Source of the DNA: SABI01 sp963677695
GTDB taxonomy: Bacteria; Spirochaetota; Spirochaetia; Sphaerochaetales; Sphaerochaetaceae
DNA length: 64,000 nucleotides
NCBI GenBank assembly: GCA_963677695.2
Contig: CAXXUJ010000001.1
Coordinates: 2,356,001-2,420,000, forward strand
Reading direction: 5' to 3'
Shown here: piece after piece, positions 8,841 to 16,862 of the stretch
Layout: every line of letters begins with the position of its first letter
Position numbering within the stretch: position 1 is the first letter of the stretch
Position numbers and translations under genes: made by a program
Notes under the pieces: model-generated
What the model saw: only the letters and a program-made list of their open reading frames with translations
Told to the model about the DNA's origin: nothing
The model's database searches: none

Positions 8841-8930
8841 GAGGGAAGTATATCGGTCAGTGACTTCTAGGACAACAGGGAAATAGAGCCAGTGGCCTGG
8901 CCTTTGAAAAGTTTCTCAGTAATCTTTTTC

Positions 8931-10106
8931 TTATACTTTTTCTTTGTCTCCTGTGATCCTGTTCAGATGCTCGGTGAACAGAAGCTGTGCCGCTATGAGA
9001 AGGGAGATTATCACAGGGAAATATGCTGCATCAAGATAGTCAATGACAAAACCAAGGAACGGCTGAGTGAGTGCAGCTCCGATATACCCGAAACCCATCA
9101 GGAAACCTATGATCTTAGCGGATGCGGCGGAACCGAATCGGACAGGCGTTTCATGAATCATTGACGGGAAGATAGGGGCGAAACCGAGTCCGATACCTAT
9201 GAGAAGAAAACCGGTGAGAAGGGGAGGAAGAGGCAGCATCAATAGGAGAGCTGCGGAAAGTGAGAGCAGTATTCCCATTCGGATCATTGATCTGTTGCTC
9301 ATTCGAATGGAAACAAATCCGGAAAGGAACCGTCCTGCTGTGATTCCTCCATAGTACATCGACATCCATGAAGCTGCCGCTTCAAGGGTATACCCATGTA
9401 CTATGGTGAGGTAGGTGCTTCCCCACAGACCGACGCCCACTTCGCCTGCAACATATAACAGCATGATGGCAACCGATGATTTCACTCCCCTGATATGAAG
9501 CTCCCCTCCTGAAGAGGATGTTTTCTCTGTATCGATACGTGCTGTGCTCAGCACTGGAATATGCCGCTTCCACAGAGGAAGCGCCGCAAGGAGAATCACA
9601 GAAAGAGAGAGCTGAATGATACCGATCGTCCGGTACCCTGTATGCCAGGAGCTGTGCAGGATTGCAGAGCCCATCACCAGAGGACCGAGCGTCGCTCCCA
9701 TTCCCCAGAAGGAGTGAAGCCAGTTCATGTGACGTGCTTTGAAATGAAGAGCGACATAATTATTGAGTGCTGCATCAACAGCACCTGCTCCCAGACCGAG
9801 AGGAAGGACGAACGGAAGCATCCAGAGGAAGGAAGGAGCGAAGGACATACCGAGTATGCTGCCTCCGGTCATAAGAGAACTCAACCAGGCGATTTTTCCT
9901 GTCCCCAGTTTTTTGATGACCCACCCGCTCATGAAACTCGAGATGGTCGTTCCCATGGTAACGATGATGGGAATGATACCGAAGGAACTCACTGACACTC
10001 CCCATTCGACGACGATTGAGGGGATCGCGACTCCGAGAATCGCATCCGGAAGACCTAACGAGATGAAAGAGAGATAGATAACACCGAGAAGAAGCATTGT
10101 GATCAT
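8931..10106 (-). CDS. Major facilitator superfamily transporter
   Basis: 391 residues with twelve hydrophobic helices and an MFS layout. After helix 1, the segment GLPDAILGVAIPSI resembles sugar and polyol MFS carriers of the FucP-like or YfkF-like types. The loop GWVIKKLGTGK between helices 2 and 3 matches the MFS cytoplasmic signature, and a second copy, GFVSIRMSNRS, follows helix 8. It starts four bases after the ROK gene stops, with GGAGGGG as its ribosome site, so the two are co-transcribed and the ROK protein is its likely regulator. The substrate is probably a sugar or sugar derivative, inferred from the ROK partner only. Confidence 0.85.
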   Translation of the reverse strand: MITMLLLGVIYLSFISLGLPDAILGVAIPSIVVEWGVSVSSFGIIPIIVTMGTTISSFMSGWVIKKLGTGKIAWLSSLMTGGSILGMSFAPSFLWMLPFVLPLGLGAGAVDAALNNYVALHFKARHMNWLHSFWGMGATLGPLVMGSAILHSSWHTGYRTIGIIQLSLSVILLAALPLWKRHIPVLSTARIDTEKTSSSGGELHIRGVKSSVAIMLLYVAGEVGVGLWGSTYLTIVHGYTLEAAASWMSMYYGGITAGRFLSGFVSIRMSNRSMIRMGILLSLSAALLLMLPLPPLLTGFLLIGIGLGFAPIFPSMIHETPVRFGSAASAKIIGFLMGFGYIGAALTQPFLGFVIDYLDAAYFPVIISLLIAAQLLFTEHLNRITGDKEKV

Positions 10107-10110
10107 ATGC

Positions 10111-11124
10111 TCATCCCCTCCCTACAATCTTATACCCGCAGGTGAGCTGTTCCATTGCGAGGTACTTCAGTCCTGCGACAAAGCTCTCATGAATGTCCTC
10201 TTCGAACAGGATGTCAGGAAACCCATTCAACTCCGTTTCCTTATTGATACGGGAAAGGATGGCACTCTTCATTGCATCAGTACATACACTCCCGGAGAGG
10301 ACGATACTTGCCGGGTTGATCAGACATTCTGCTGAACGGATCATATGGATCACAAGATCGCAGAACGCATCCTCATCTTCCTGAGCAGCCGCCTGGTCGA
10401 TAGCCTTCAGCCCGGGCAGGGAAGAAATCTCCCCGGCCAGACCTGAGGATCCGCGAAGCAGTTCTCCGTTGAGGACAATACCTGCGCCGGCTCCTCCTCC
10501 TTCAGGGAAATAGATGTAGATAAAACTCCTTTCATCACTATTCAACGAATCATAGTACCCTACAGCTGTTGCATTCATATCGTTCTCGACAACAACGGGA
10601 ATGGAGTACTTCTCACTCAGGTATGATCCTATATCGAATGTTTCCATAGTAGGGATATCACATGTCACGATTCTTCCCTGATGTACGATTCCGTTGATAC
10701 CGAGAGTGATCACACGGATAGGGGGGAACTGTGTGACCGCTGTACTGATCACCTCTTCGATATCACTTAGAGAGATACCTGGCAGCTCTTTCGTTTCAGT
10801 GATCACTGAGATGCCGACGGCATCGAATACTTCAAAGAACAGGAGATTTCTGGTTCCTTCTTTTCTGAGGTACAGGATGAGACCATGGGCAAAATCCCGG
10901 TTGTACTGATACTGTCTCGAAGGTCTTCCCCCTGAGGAGTCTGCCTGATCTGTTTCCCTCACTTCGCCTGATTCGAGCATCTCCCGCAGGATGTTCTTGC
11001 AGGTGGCTGCGCTCAATCCTGACTCCTCAGCAAGCAGCGCGATAGTCACACACTCATGCCTATGGAGGCTTTTTCTCAGAAGGTCAGCATTCATCTCTCG
11101 TAATTTAGTTGTGTTTCCAATCAC
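10111..11124 (-). CDS. ROK-family transcriptional regulator lacking the zinc motif
   Basis: 337 residues. An N-terminal winged helix-turn-helix (about 1-75, ending SSGGRPSRQY) precedes an actin-like ROK ligand domain. VVENDMNATAVGY supplies the expected Asn-Asp, and GAGAGIVLNGELLRGSSGLAGE the glycine-rich region. The usual GH plus CxCGxxGC zinc motif is absent: after GLAGE comes ISSLPGLKAID, with no cysteines. It is therefore probably a regulator and not an active kinase, and its effector response may be altered. It starts with GTG at 11124, preceded by AGAGGTG. A near-consensus promoter and a dyad at the start site point to autorepression. It heads an operon with the MFS gene. Confidence 0.87.
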   Translation of the reverse strand: MIGNTTKLREMNADLLRKSLHRHECVTIALLAEESGLSAATCKNILREMLESGEVRETDQADSSGGRPSRQYQYNRDFAHGLILYLRKEGTRNLLFFEVFDAVGISVITETKELPGISLSDIEEVISTAVTQFPPIRVITLGINGIVHQGRIVTCDIPTMETFDIGSYLSEKYSIPVVVENDMNATAVGYYDSLNSDERSFIYIYFPEGGGAGAGIVLNGELLRGSSGLAGEISSLPGLKAIDQAAAQEDEDAFCDLVIHMIRSAECLINPASIVLSGSVCTDAMKSAILSRINKETELNGFPDILFEEDIHESFVAGLKYLAMEQLTCGYKIVGRG

Positions 11125-11147
11125 TTATCACACCTCTTATGATAAGT
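11123..11147 (-). promoter_or_regulatory. Dyad operator over the ROK transcription start
   Basis: ACTTATCA (11123-11130) and TGATAAGT (11140-11147) form a perfect 8-bp inverted repeat with a 9-bp spacer. It begins right next to the -10 box, covers the predicted transcription start, contains the ribosome site and reaches the GTG start codon. The likely ligand is the ROK protein itself. Confidence 0.75.
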
Positions 11148-11176
11148 ATTATAATATTAGAAAGGAAGGGTGTCAA
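11148..11176 (-). promoter_or_regulatory. Consensus sigma-70 promoter of the ROK-MFS operon
   Basis: On the minus strand TTGACA (11176-11171), a 17-bp spacer and TATAAT (11153-11148) match the consensus exactly. Transcription would start near 11141, inside the dyad operator. Such a strong promoter implies that control depends on repression. Confidence 0.88.
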
Positions 11177-11237
11177 TATGATGTGTATCTATGAGTCTGT
11201 AACAATGCAATGTACTGTATGTAATGGAAATAGATAC

Positions 11238-11942
11238 TTACCTTGCGAACAGCTGAATCGCAGGTGAATCGTAGTTGATCGCAAGCGATCTGATAATCTC
11301 TTCCTCTTCTGCCATGGAGGAGAGGAACAGGTCAACGATGGATGCACTTGCTGTATCATAGGAAATGCTTCGCAGAGGAACAGGTGAGGGCTCTGTGTTC
11401 CTGTAGGCTGCTATATTTCTCGCACTGTTGAGAATGGAGAGGAGGGCAGTCACAGATGTCTCTACCTTTTCATCCTGAGAGAGGTAGGTGTTGAGAGCCT
11501 CTGAGGCGATGGGGGTAAACTCTTTTCCGGCAAGGGCGGTTACCGTTCCTGACTCTCCGTTGATGAGATCAAAGGGATGATCAATGACGGGAAGGATAAT
11601 AAGCGAATCCACATTCGCATAGTTGTCTGCCATGAACGTTTCGATACTCATATGCATCGCTGCTTCGAGTGCTGCAGCCCGTTTTCCTATCCCGGTGGTA
11701 TCTCTGTACTCCTCGAGGAGGAGAGTGAAATCTACAGAGAACAGGTCATTCTGCTTGAGTGATTCTATTCGTGCCGGGAGGGCGGTCATGGCTGCTTTTG
11801 CGGATAGAAGAGCGATCTCTTCTATCCCCTGTCGGGCAAGGTCGAGTTCCTGTTCGCTGTATATCCGTATATCACTTGAACTCTGGCAGGAAATGAGGAG
11901 GATAAGCATTGATAGAATCAGTGGCGCAAAAAGCCGTTTCAT
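11238..11942 (-). CDS. Hypothetical lipoprotein
   Basis: 234 residues. The N-terminus MKRLFAPLILSMLILLISCQ is a lipoprotein signal with lipobox LISC, so the mature protein is anchored by a diacylglyceryl cysteine. The rest is mainly helical with long stretches such as EEIALLSAKAAMTALPARIE and no membrane helix. I do not recognise the family. It stands alone between the ROK gene (same strand) and the divergent Bax-inhibitor gene. Lipobox and length are clear; function is unknown. Confidence 0.7.
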   Translation of the reverse strand: MKRLFAPLILSMLILLISCQSSSDIRIYSEQELDLARQGIEEIALLSAKAAMTALPARIESLKQNDLFSVDFTLLLEEYRDTTGIGKRAAALEAAMHMSIETFMADNYANVDSLIILPVIDHPFDLINGESGTVTALAGKEFTPIASEALNTYLSQDEKVETSVTALLSILNSARNIAAYRNTEPSPVPLRSISYDTASASIVDLFLSSMAEEEEIIRSLAINYDSPAIQLFAR

Positions 11943-12059
11943 GCCGATACTATATCATGAAGGTGAAGATTGGGAAAAGTAGGAACACTATCGCTTGACC
12001 AGAGAGCGAAAAAGTAGGAAATTTTCTGTATAGATACCAAACGGTATAAAGGAGTTCCT

Positions 12060-12770
12060 ATGCCTATCATGCAATCTTCGTTTCTTTCAAATATAAAAGC
12101 GAGAGAGAATACGCTTCTGAGAAATGTCTATCTCTGGATGACAAGCGGTCTCGCCCTGACAGCTATCGTTTCCTACGGAATCGCATCAAGCCAGTCAGCG
12201 ATGAGATTCTTCTTCTCCAATTCTTTCTCTTTCCTCTTTATCATCATTGCCCAGCTCGCCCTTGTGATGTACCTCAGCACACGTCTGAAGACAATGAGCA
12301 TGACTTCTGCAGTTGTCTCCTTCGCAGGCTATTCCATACTGACAGGCATCACGCTGTCGGTTGTCCTCTATGCCTATTCGGCAGTCACGATATCACGTGC
12401 ATTTTTCACCACAGCCCTGCTGTTCGGTTCGATGAGCTTCTATGGGATGGTGACGAAGAAGAACCTGGACGGGATCGGCCACTACCTTATCATGGGACTG
12501 TGGGGAATCATTATCGCCTCACTGGTGAACCTTTTTCTTCACAGCAGCGGTGTCTATTACATGATCAGCTACCTTGGCGTGTTCATCTTCCTCGGACTCA
12601 CCGCATGGGATACCCAGAAGATCAAGAGAATGAACGACGAGATCGGAATGGATATGGATGAGGAGACCTATGTAAAACTCTCCATCATCGGTGCGCTGAT
12701 GCTCTACCTTGATTTCATCAATATCTTCTTCTTTCTCCTCAGGATATTCGGCAGAGGCAGCAACAGGTAA
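12060..12770 (+). CDS. Bax inhibitor-1/YccA-family membrane protein
   Basis: 236 residues with seven hydrophobic helices. Family signs are the N-terminal RNVYLWMTSGLALTAIVSYG, the FGSMSFYGMVTKKNLDGIGH segment, and the C-terminal FLGLTAWDTQKIKRM (the TxWDTQ motif holds an acidic residue of the calcium-leak pore in BI-1 proteins), then LYLDFINIFFFLLRIFG. Bacterial members such as YccA and YetJ sit in the inner membrane; calcium leak and modulation of FtsH are known for relatives. An ATACC-N4-GGTAT dyad at 12034-12047 lies just before its ribosome site AAGGAG. It is transcribed alone and ends at a bidirectional terminator. Confidence 0.93.
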   Translation: MPIMQSSFLSNIKARENTLLRNVYLWMTSGLALTAIVSYGIASSQSAMRFFFSNSFSFLFIIIAQLALVMYLSTRLKTMSMTSAVVSFAGYSILTGITLSVVLYAYSAVTISRAFFTTALLFGSMSFYGMVTKKNLDGIGHYLIMGLWGIIIASLVNLFLHSSGVYYMISYLGVFIFLGLTAWDTQKIKRMNDEIGMDMDEETYVKLSIIGALMLYLDFINIFFFLLRIFGRGSNR

Positions 12771-12786
12771 TTCATAGATAGCTTTC

Positions 12787-12823
12787 ATAAAAAAACATCG
12801 CATGATCTGCGATGTTTTTTTAT
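12787..12823. terminator. Bidirectional terminator
   Basis: ATAAAAAAACATCGCA (12787-12802) and TGCGATGTTTTTTTAT (12808-12823) form a 16-bp perfect stem around TGATC. A- and T-runs on both sides make it work for the BI-1 gene (plus) and the PHP gene (minus). Confidence 0.9.
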
Positions 12824-12841
12824 GGGGGAACACGGTTCTCT

Positions 12842-13549
12842 CTAGATCCTATGTATGATCCTGTTCTCCTTAAAGCACTGTTTCAGGGTTGTAAAGTCGG
12901 GCTTCTCCCCTTCGATGAAGCTCGTTCTTCTTCCCACCTGAGATAGTGCGTGGGCATCTGATCCCTGAATGACGGTATAGGGGCCGTTCAGGTAGGTCTC
13001 GTCAAGACGCATCATCTCTATGGCGGAGTAGGGGGCATCAGGGAGGAAGCCGAGGTTGGCGATCGCGCTGTTGCTCGGGCGGTCGATATGGGCAGGGACG
13101 GCAAGGCCTCCATAGGAGAGAATCATGGTGATCAGTTCTTCGAAGGAGTAGGACGACGGTCCGAAGAGGAGGTACTCTATCTGACCGGTCTCTTCTCCCC
13201 CAACATCGACGATTCTCTGGTGTCCGAACAGCCGGGGGCTGTGAGGGTGTTTTACCAGGCTTTCTTCTATGACTGCAGAAAAATCGAGTGCCTCCTCAAC
13301 GGTCTCGAAGAGACTTAAGAGGTGGACTTCCTCTACCGTGGTGATCTCCATACCGTACACGCCTGTGATGCCCACCAGCTCACACGCATCCCTGAACGCG
13401 GGGAGGTTCGCTGTGGCGTTATGGTCCGTCAGAGCCACGATATCTATCCCCTTGTCCTTTGCTTCGAGGGCAAGGAGGGAGGGGATGAACTCATCATGAC
13501 CGCAGGGACTGAGGCAGGAATGGTTATGAAGGTCTATAGTGAATCTCAT
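12842..13549 (-). CDS. PHP-domain metal-dependent hydrolase
   Basis: 235-residue PHP protein. Metal-ligand motifs are in order: DLHNHSCLSPCG at 6-17, ALTDHNATAN near 40, the GMEITT glutamate near 66, GHQRI, PAHIDRPSN near 150, and GSDAH near 195. Relatives include YciV/TrpH-type nucleoside or oligonucleotide phosphatases. Its start codon overlaps the DRTGG gene's stop by four bases, so it is the third gene of a translationally coupled trio. The same trio (CBS or ATPase, DRTGG, PHP) is frequently found next to [FeFe]-hydrogenase genes in anaerobes; none is visible here. Confidence 0.9.
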   Translation of the reverse strand: MRFTIDLHNHSCLSPCGHDEFIPSLLALEAKDKGIDIVALTDHNATANLPAFRDACELVGITGVYGMEITTVEEVHLLSLFETVEEALDFSAVIEESLVKHPHSPRLFGHQRIVDVGGEETGQIEYLLFGPSSYSFEELITMILSYGGLAVPAHIDRPSNSAIANLGFLPDAPYSAIEMMRLDETYLNGPYTVIQGSDAHALSQVGRRTSFIEGEKPDFTTLKQCFKENRIIHRI

Positions 13550-13884
13550 GCGAGAGAACTGATCACCTCATGAAGGCGGACAGATACCTGATACTGCGTC
13601 TCCTCACTCTGAAGGATAGCAACTCCCTCTTCCTGAGCCGCTTCGATCATATCCTCGAGAGCTTCTCTTCCGTTGCAGAGGATGATCGCGCTGAGAGAGA
13701 GGAGGGATGCCACGGCAAGGGTGTTCTTATGACCCTGAATGGTGATGAGAATCTCATCCTCGGCTGCATGCCCCATCACATCCGAAAGGAGATCTCCGGT
13801 ATAGCCTCCGGCGACATTCCTTTCGGCCTCCGGCATCGTCACTACGGTGTATCCTAGTTTTTCAGCTACCTGTGCTATCGTCAT
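13546..13884 (-). CDS. DRTGG-domain protein
   Basis: 112 residues, the size of a stand-alone DRTGG domain. The family stretch is NVAGGYTGDLLSDVMGHA near residue 23, followed by ITIQGHKNTLAVASLL. The domain occurs in the N-terminal part of some serine/HPr-kinase-like and CBS proteins and probably binds a nucleotide or small ligand; no enzymatic residue is evident. It overlaps the CBS-ATPase gene by 23 bases upstream and the PHP gene by 4 bases downstream, so all three proteins should be made in fixed ratio. The role is regulatory by inference. Confidence 0.85.
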   Translation of the reverse strand: MTIAQVAEKLGYTVVTMPEAERNVAGGYTGDLLSDVMGHAAEDEILITIQGHKNTLAVASLLSLSAIILCNGREALEDMIEAAQEEGVAILQSEETQYQVSVRLHEVISSLA

Positions 13885-14839
13885 CTTCTGTCTCCTTCTG
13901 GTATGAGCGCATCAGCTCTATTTCCTGTTCACTGAATCTGATGGTGGAAACGACGATCGTTCCCCTCGGGGTACTCGTGATATGAAAGGTGTCGCTCACG
14001 CTCTTCACATTGGGAAGTCCCATCCCCGCACCGAAGCCTAAAGAGCGTATCCACTCGTTCGCTGTCGAGAATCCTTTCTGCAGCGCCTTGTCGACATCGG
14101 GAATACCGGGACCGCTGTCCTCACTCGTTATGGTCACCTCTTCAGGACCGTACTCTGCGGTGATGCGTCCCCCGTTCGAGTGGACGACAAGGTTGATCTC
14201 GAGTTCGTAGCTTGCTATGGCCGCCTTGCGTATCGTTCTAGGGAAGAGTCCGGTCTTCTTCAACCGTTTTTTGATCTCCGTCGATGCGAAACCCGCATTC
14301 TCGAAATCGTGTTTCATGATGGCAAAGGAGGTGACTTCCTTGGGAAGTCCGTCGAGTCCCATTCTCGTTTCCTGATTCATCCGCTCCATGTTCTCCACTT
14401 CACGGTTGATCTCCCAGAGGAGACGGGTGGTGATATCACGAGTGGTGACGATACCTACAAGTTCCTTGTCCTTGGAGAGGACGGGGAGTCGATGGTATCT
14501 GTACCTGTCAAAGTAGCTGATGGCGAAACTGACCGGCATATCCTCTTCGAGAACGATCAGGTTCTTGCTCATATGATTCTCTACCCTCTCCTCGATATGA
14601 CCCTTGTCGAGGGCCTGGATGATATCATCCATACTCACGATCCCTATCAGGCGTTTGTCTGATGCGACGGGAACACCGGTGATCGACTTCTCTCTCATCA
14701 GGTGCTGAACTTCCCTCATCGTGGTATCACGCGTGACAGAATGAAGGTTCCGGGTCATGACATCCTTGACTTTCAGTCTATAGATCAATTCGAGGATGAT
14801 GGTGGGTGAATTGTAGGTGTTTATCGGAATCGTCTGCAT
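13862..14839 (-). CDS. CBS-pair protein with anti-sigma-type (HATPase) kinase domain
   Basis: About 325 residues. Two CBS motifs come first (KVKDVMTRNLHSV, GIVSMDDII, then VENHMSKNLIVL, GIVTTRDITTR). A helical linker follows, then a SpoIIAB/RsbW-like ATPase: N-box SYELEINLVVHSNGG, G1 EDSGPGIPD, and G2 GFGAGMGLPNV. It could sense adenine nucleotides through the CBS pair and phosphorylate or bind a partner. The start is uncertain. ATG at 14839 removes a spurious hydrophobic leader that an upstream in-frame ATG at 14917 would add, but no good ribosome site precedes it; TATACT just upstream could give a leaderless message. It is the first gene of the CBS-DRTGG-PHP operon. Confidence 0.85.
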   Translation of the reverse strand: MQTIPINTYNSPTIILELIYRLKVKDVMTRNLHSVTRDTTMREVQHLMREKSITGVPVASDKRLIGIVSMDDIIQALDKGHIEERVENHMSKNLIVLEEDMPVSFAISYFDRYRYHRLPVLSKDKELVGIVTTRDITTRLLWEINREVENMERMNQETRMGLDGLPKEVTSFAIMKHDFENAGFASTEIKKRLKKTGLFPRTIRKAAIASYELEINLVVHSNGGRITAEYGPEEVTITSEDSGPGIPDVDKALQKGFSTANEWIRSLGFGAGMGLPNVKSVSDTFHITSTPRGTIVVSTIRFSEQEIELMRSYQKETEDDDSTGS

Positions 14840-14900
14840 ACTGAGAAAGTATACACAAATGACTGTAACTATGAAAGCGATTTTGATAGAGTGGAGAGGA

Positions 14901-15632
14901 ATGAAAAGTGAAAACATACGGGTGATAGCTCAGACAGAAGAGTATCTCATTGTGGACAAGCCGCACGGACTTCCCACTGTTCCCCTGAAACGGGAGCCGG
15001 GGGCTCTCTCTCTTCTCTCTTTTGTTGCACATGATTATCCCGAGGTTGGAGGAACAACGCATGAGGGGTATACCCTTCATCGCCTCGATACAGCTACCCG
15101 GGGTCTTGTGATGTTTGCAAGGATTCCCGAGAGCTTCTCCTATTACCAGAACCTTCAATCGCGCGGTGAAATCATCAAGTCCTACCGGGCATACTGTTCA
15201 CCACAGAGGTGCTTTGAGGGCTATCCTCCCTGCTCCTTTACCCTTGTTCCTTCTGTTCAGCAGAAGATCATAAGCAGGTTCCGACCCTGGGGAAAGGGGA
15301 GGAAGGAAGTGAGACCGGTAACGGAACTATCCAATTCCGCCTCGCAGGGAAAGGCTTCAGAGAGGGAATATATCTCTGAAGTCCTGATGCACCCTGTCAC
15401 TGCAGATGGCCTCGCAAGGTTCGATGTGACTATCGTAAACGGATTCCGCCATCAGATCAGAAGTCACCTTGCCTGGGGTGGGTACCCGATTATCGGTGAT
15501 GAGCTGTATGGTGGAAAAGAGAATGAAACACTGAGACTCTATGCCGTCTCTCTGAGATTCTATGACAGACAGAAGATGGAGATGGTCGAGTATTCGCTTG
15601 ATGAGAAAGAACTAAGAAAGGAGTATCTATGA
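14901..15632 (+). CDS. RluA-family pseudouridine synthase
   Basis: About 243 residues. The motif HRLDTATRGLVMFAR carries the catalytic aspartate of RluA/RluD-type synthases. EYLIVDKPHGLPTVP is the usual N-terminal strand, and FRHQIRSHLAWGGYPIIGDELY the C-terminal signature. There is no S4 domain. It isomerises specific uridines in rRNA or tRNA; which site cannot be told. ATG at 14901 follows GGAGAGGA and puts the core at the right distance; earlier in-frame starts (14817) would add an odd leader overlapping the divergent gene. Its stop overlaps the aminopeptidase start (ATGA), so the two are coupled. Confidence 0.9.
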   Translation: MKSENIRVIAQTEEYLIVDKPHGLPTVPLKREPGALSLLSFVAHDYPEVGGTTHEGYTLHRLDTATRGLVMFARIPESFSYYQNLQSRGEIIKSYRAYCSPQRCFEGYPPCSFTLVPSVQQKIISRFRPWGKGRKEVRPVTELSNSASQGKASEREYISEVLMHPVTADGLARFDVTIVNGFRHQIRSHLAWGGYPIIGDELYGGKENETLRLYAVSLRFYDRQKMEMVEYSLDEKELRKEYL

Positions 15633-16729
15633 GTGATCCAAGAGAAAGGGAGCTGGCAGAGCTCCTTGTTAGCTATTCGGTCGACCTGCAACCAGGTGAA
15701 AAGTGTCTGATCAACGCAGTTGATGTTCCCTCCTCCATGGTTGAGGAGCTGATTGCAGCGGTATACCGCCGGGGCGGCTACCCTGAAGTGAATTTCACCA
15801 CGATAACGATTGAGCGTGCCCTCATCGAGGGAGGCAGCGCAGATTCGTTCGCTTCTCTGGCCGACAGCGATTCCTACAGGATGGACAGGATGGATGCCTT
15901 CATCGGTATTCGGGGAGTCGTCAACCCGAAGGAACTCAGTGGTGTGGGGGCTCCCATGAAAGATTATCTCACCCACTACAACACTCCTGTCCACCATGAC
16001 CGTCGTGTTTCCAACACGAAGTGGGTCGTTCTTCGCTACCCGACGCTTCTTATGGCCTCCCAGGCCGGACTCTCTTCGAAAGATTTCAAAGATTACTTCT
16101 ACAGTGTGACCAGCGGAGTCGATTACTCAAAGATGTCCGATGCGATGGAAGAGGCTGTAAAGTTCATGAACAAGGCGAAGAACGTGCGTGTCATCGCACG
16201 CGATACCGACCTGACTATGTCAATAGATGGTCTTCCCGCGGTGAAATGTTCAGGAAGAAGGAATATTCCCGACGGGGAGATCTACACGGCTCCAGTACGA
16301 GATTCCGTTCAGGGATATATTCACTACAACACAGTGAGTACATACGAAGGAACAACCTTCTCCGATGTGAGGTTTGTCATCAAGGACGGGAAGATCGTGG
16401 AAGCGAGTGCCAATGACTCAGAGCGTCTGAATGAGATCCTCGATACCGATGAGGGATCCCGCTACTTCGGTGAGTTTGCTCTCGGCTGTAATCCCGCGAT
16501 CACTTTGGCCATGGACAATACCCTCTTCGATGAGAAGATCGCAGGTTCGATCCACTTCACTCCCGGAAATGCCTACACTACCTGTGATAACGGGAACAGG
16601 AGCGGTATTCACTGGGATCTGGTACAGATCCAGACCCCCGAGTATGGGGGAGGGGAGATCTATATGGACGGTATTCTCATCCGCAAGGATGGTGTCTTCG
16701 TCCATGAGGCGTTCACAGCACTGAATTGA
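15629..16729 (+). CDS. M29-family (thermophilic) metalloaminopeptidase
   Basis: 366 residues, the usual size for AmpS/AmpT/PepS enzymes that release N-terminal amino acids. Likely metal ligands and catalytic residues are E217 (DGEIYTAP), E282 (YFGEFALG), H309 (GSIHFTPG), Y316, H328 and D330 (SGIHWDLV). The order matches family M29, in which a dimetal site is built from Glu, Glu, His, His and Asp. It is cytosolic with no signal peptide. It is coupled to the pseudouridine synthase by a 4-base overlap. Its TGA stop abuts the first unit of the 22-bp repeat array. Confidence 0.92.
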   Translation: MSDPRERELAELLVSYSVDLQPGEKCLINAVDVPSSMVEELIAAVYRRGGYPEVNFTTITIERALIEGGSADSFASLADSDSYRMDRMDAFIGIRGVVNPKELSGVGAPMKDYLTHYNTPVHHDRRVSNTKWVVLRYPTLLMASQAGLSSKDFKDYFYSVTSGVDYSKMSDAMEEAVKFMNKAKNVRVIARDTDLTMSIDGLPAVKCSGRRNIPDGEIYTAPVRDSVQGYIHYNTVSTYEGTTFSDVRFVIKDGKIVEASANDSERLNEILDTDEGSRYFGEFALGCNPAITLAMDNTLFDEKIAGSIHFTPGNAYTTCDNGNRSGIHWDLVQIQTPEYGGGEIYMDGILIRKDGVFVHEAFTALN

Positions 16730-16862
16730 TCATGCTCGGCGCATAATCTTGTCATGCACAAAGCATGATCTTGTTATGCCCGATGCATAATCTTGTCATG
16801 GTTGAACCATGATCTTGTCATGCTCAAAGCATGATCTTGTCAGTACTCTGGGCAAGACCTTG
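16730..16862. repeat. Tandem array of 22-bp dyad units filling a convergent gap
   Basis: Five clear 22-bp units (16730, 16752, 16774, 16796, 16818) and one decayed 23-bp unit (16840) lie exactly between the TGA of the aminopeptidase and the stop of purU. Each unit is a 6-bp arm, a 5-bp spacer, the complementary 6-bp arm and the linker TCTTG. Arm pairs are TCATGC/GCATGA (units 2 and 5), TTATGC/GCATAA (unit 3) and TCATGG/CCATGA (unit 4); unit 1 has one mismatch. Paired arms change together while spacers vary freely. There is no T-run, so it is not an ordinary terminator. No other copy was noticed in the window. Confidence 0.93.

Noticed and set aside
8841..8930. Small gene between rarA and the MFS gene
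   Set aside because: No open frame with a ribosome site; the 90 bp look like plain spacer.
16730..16862. CRISPR array
   Set aside because: The 22-bp units are contiguous tandem copies; there are no unique 30-40-bp spacers and no cas genes.
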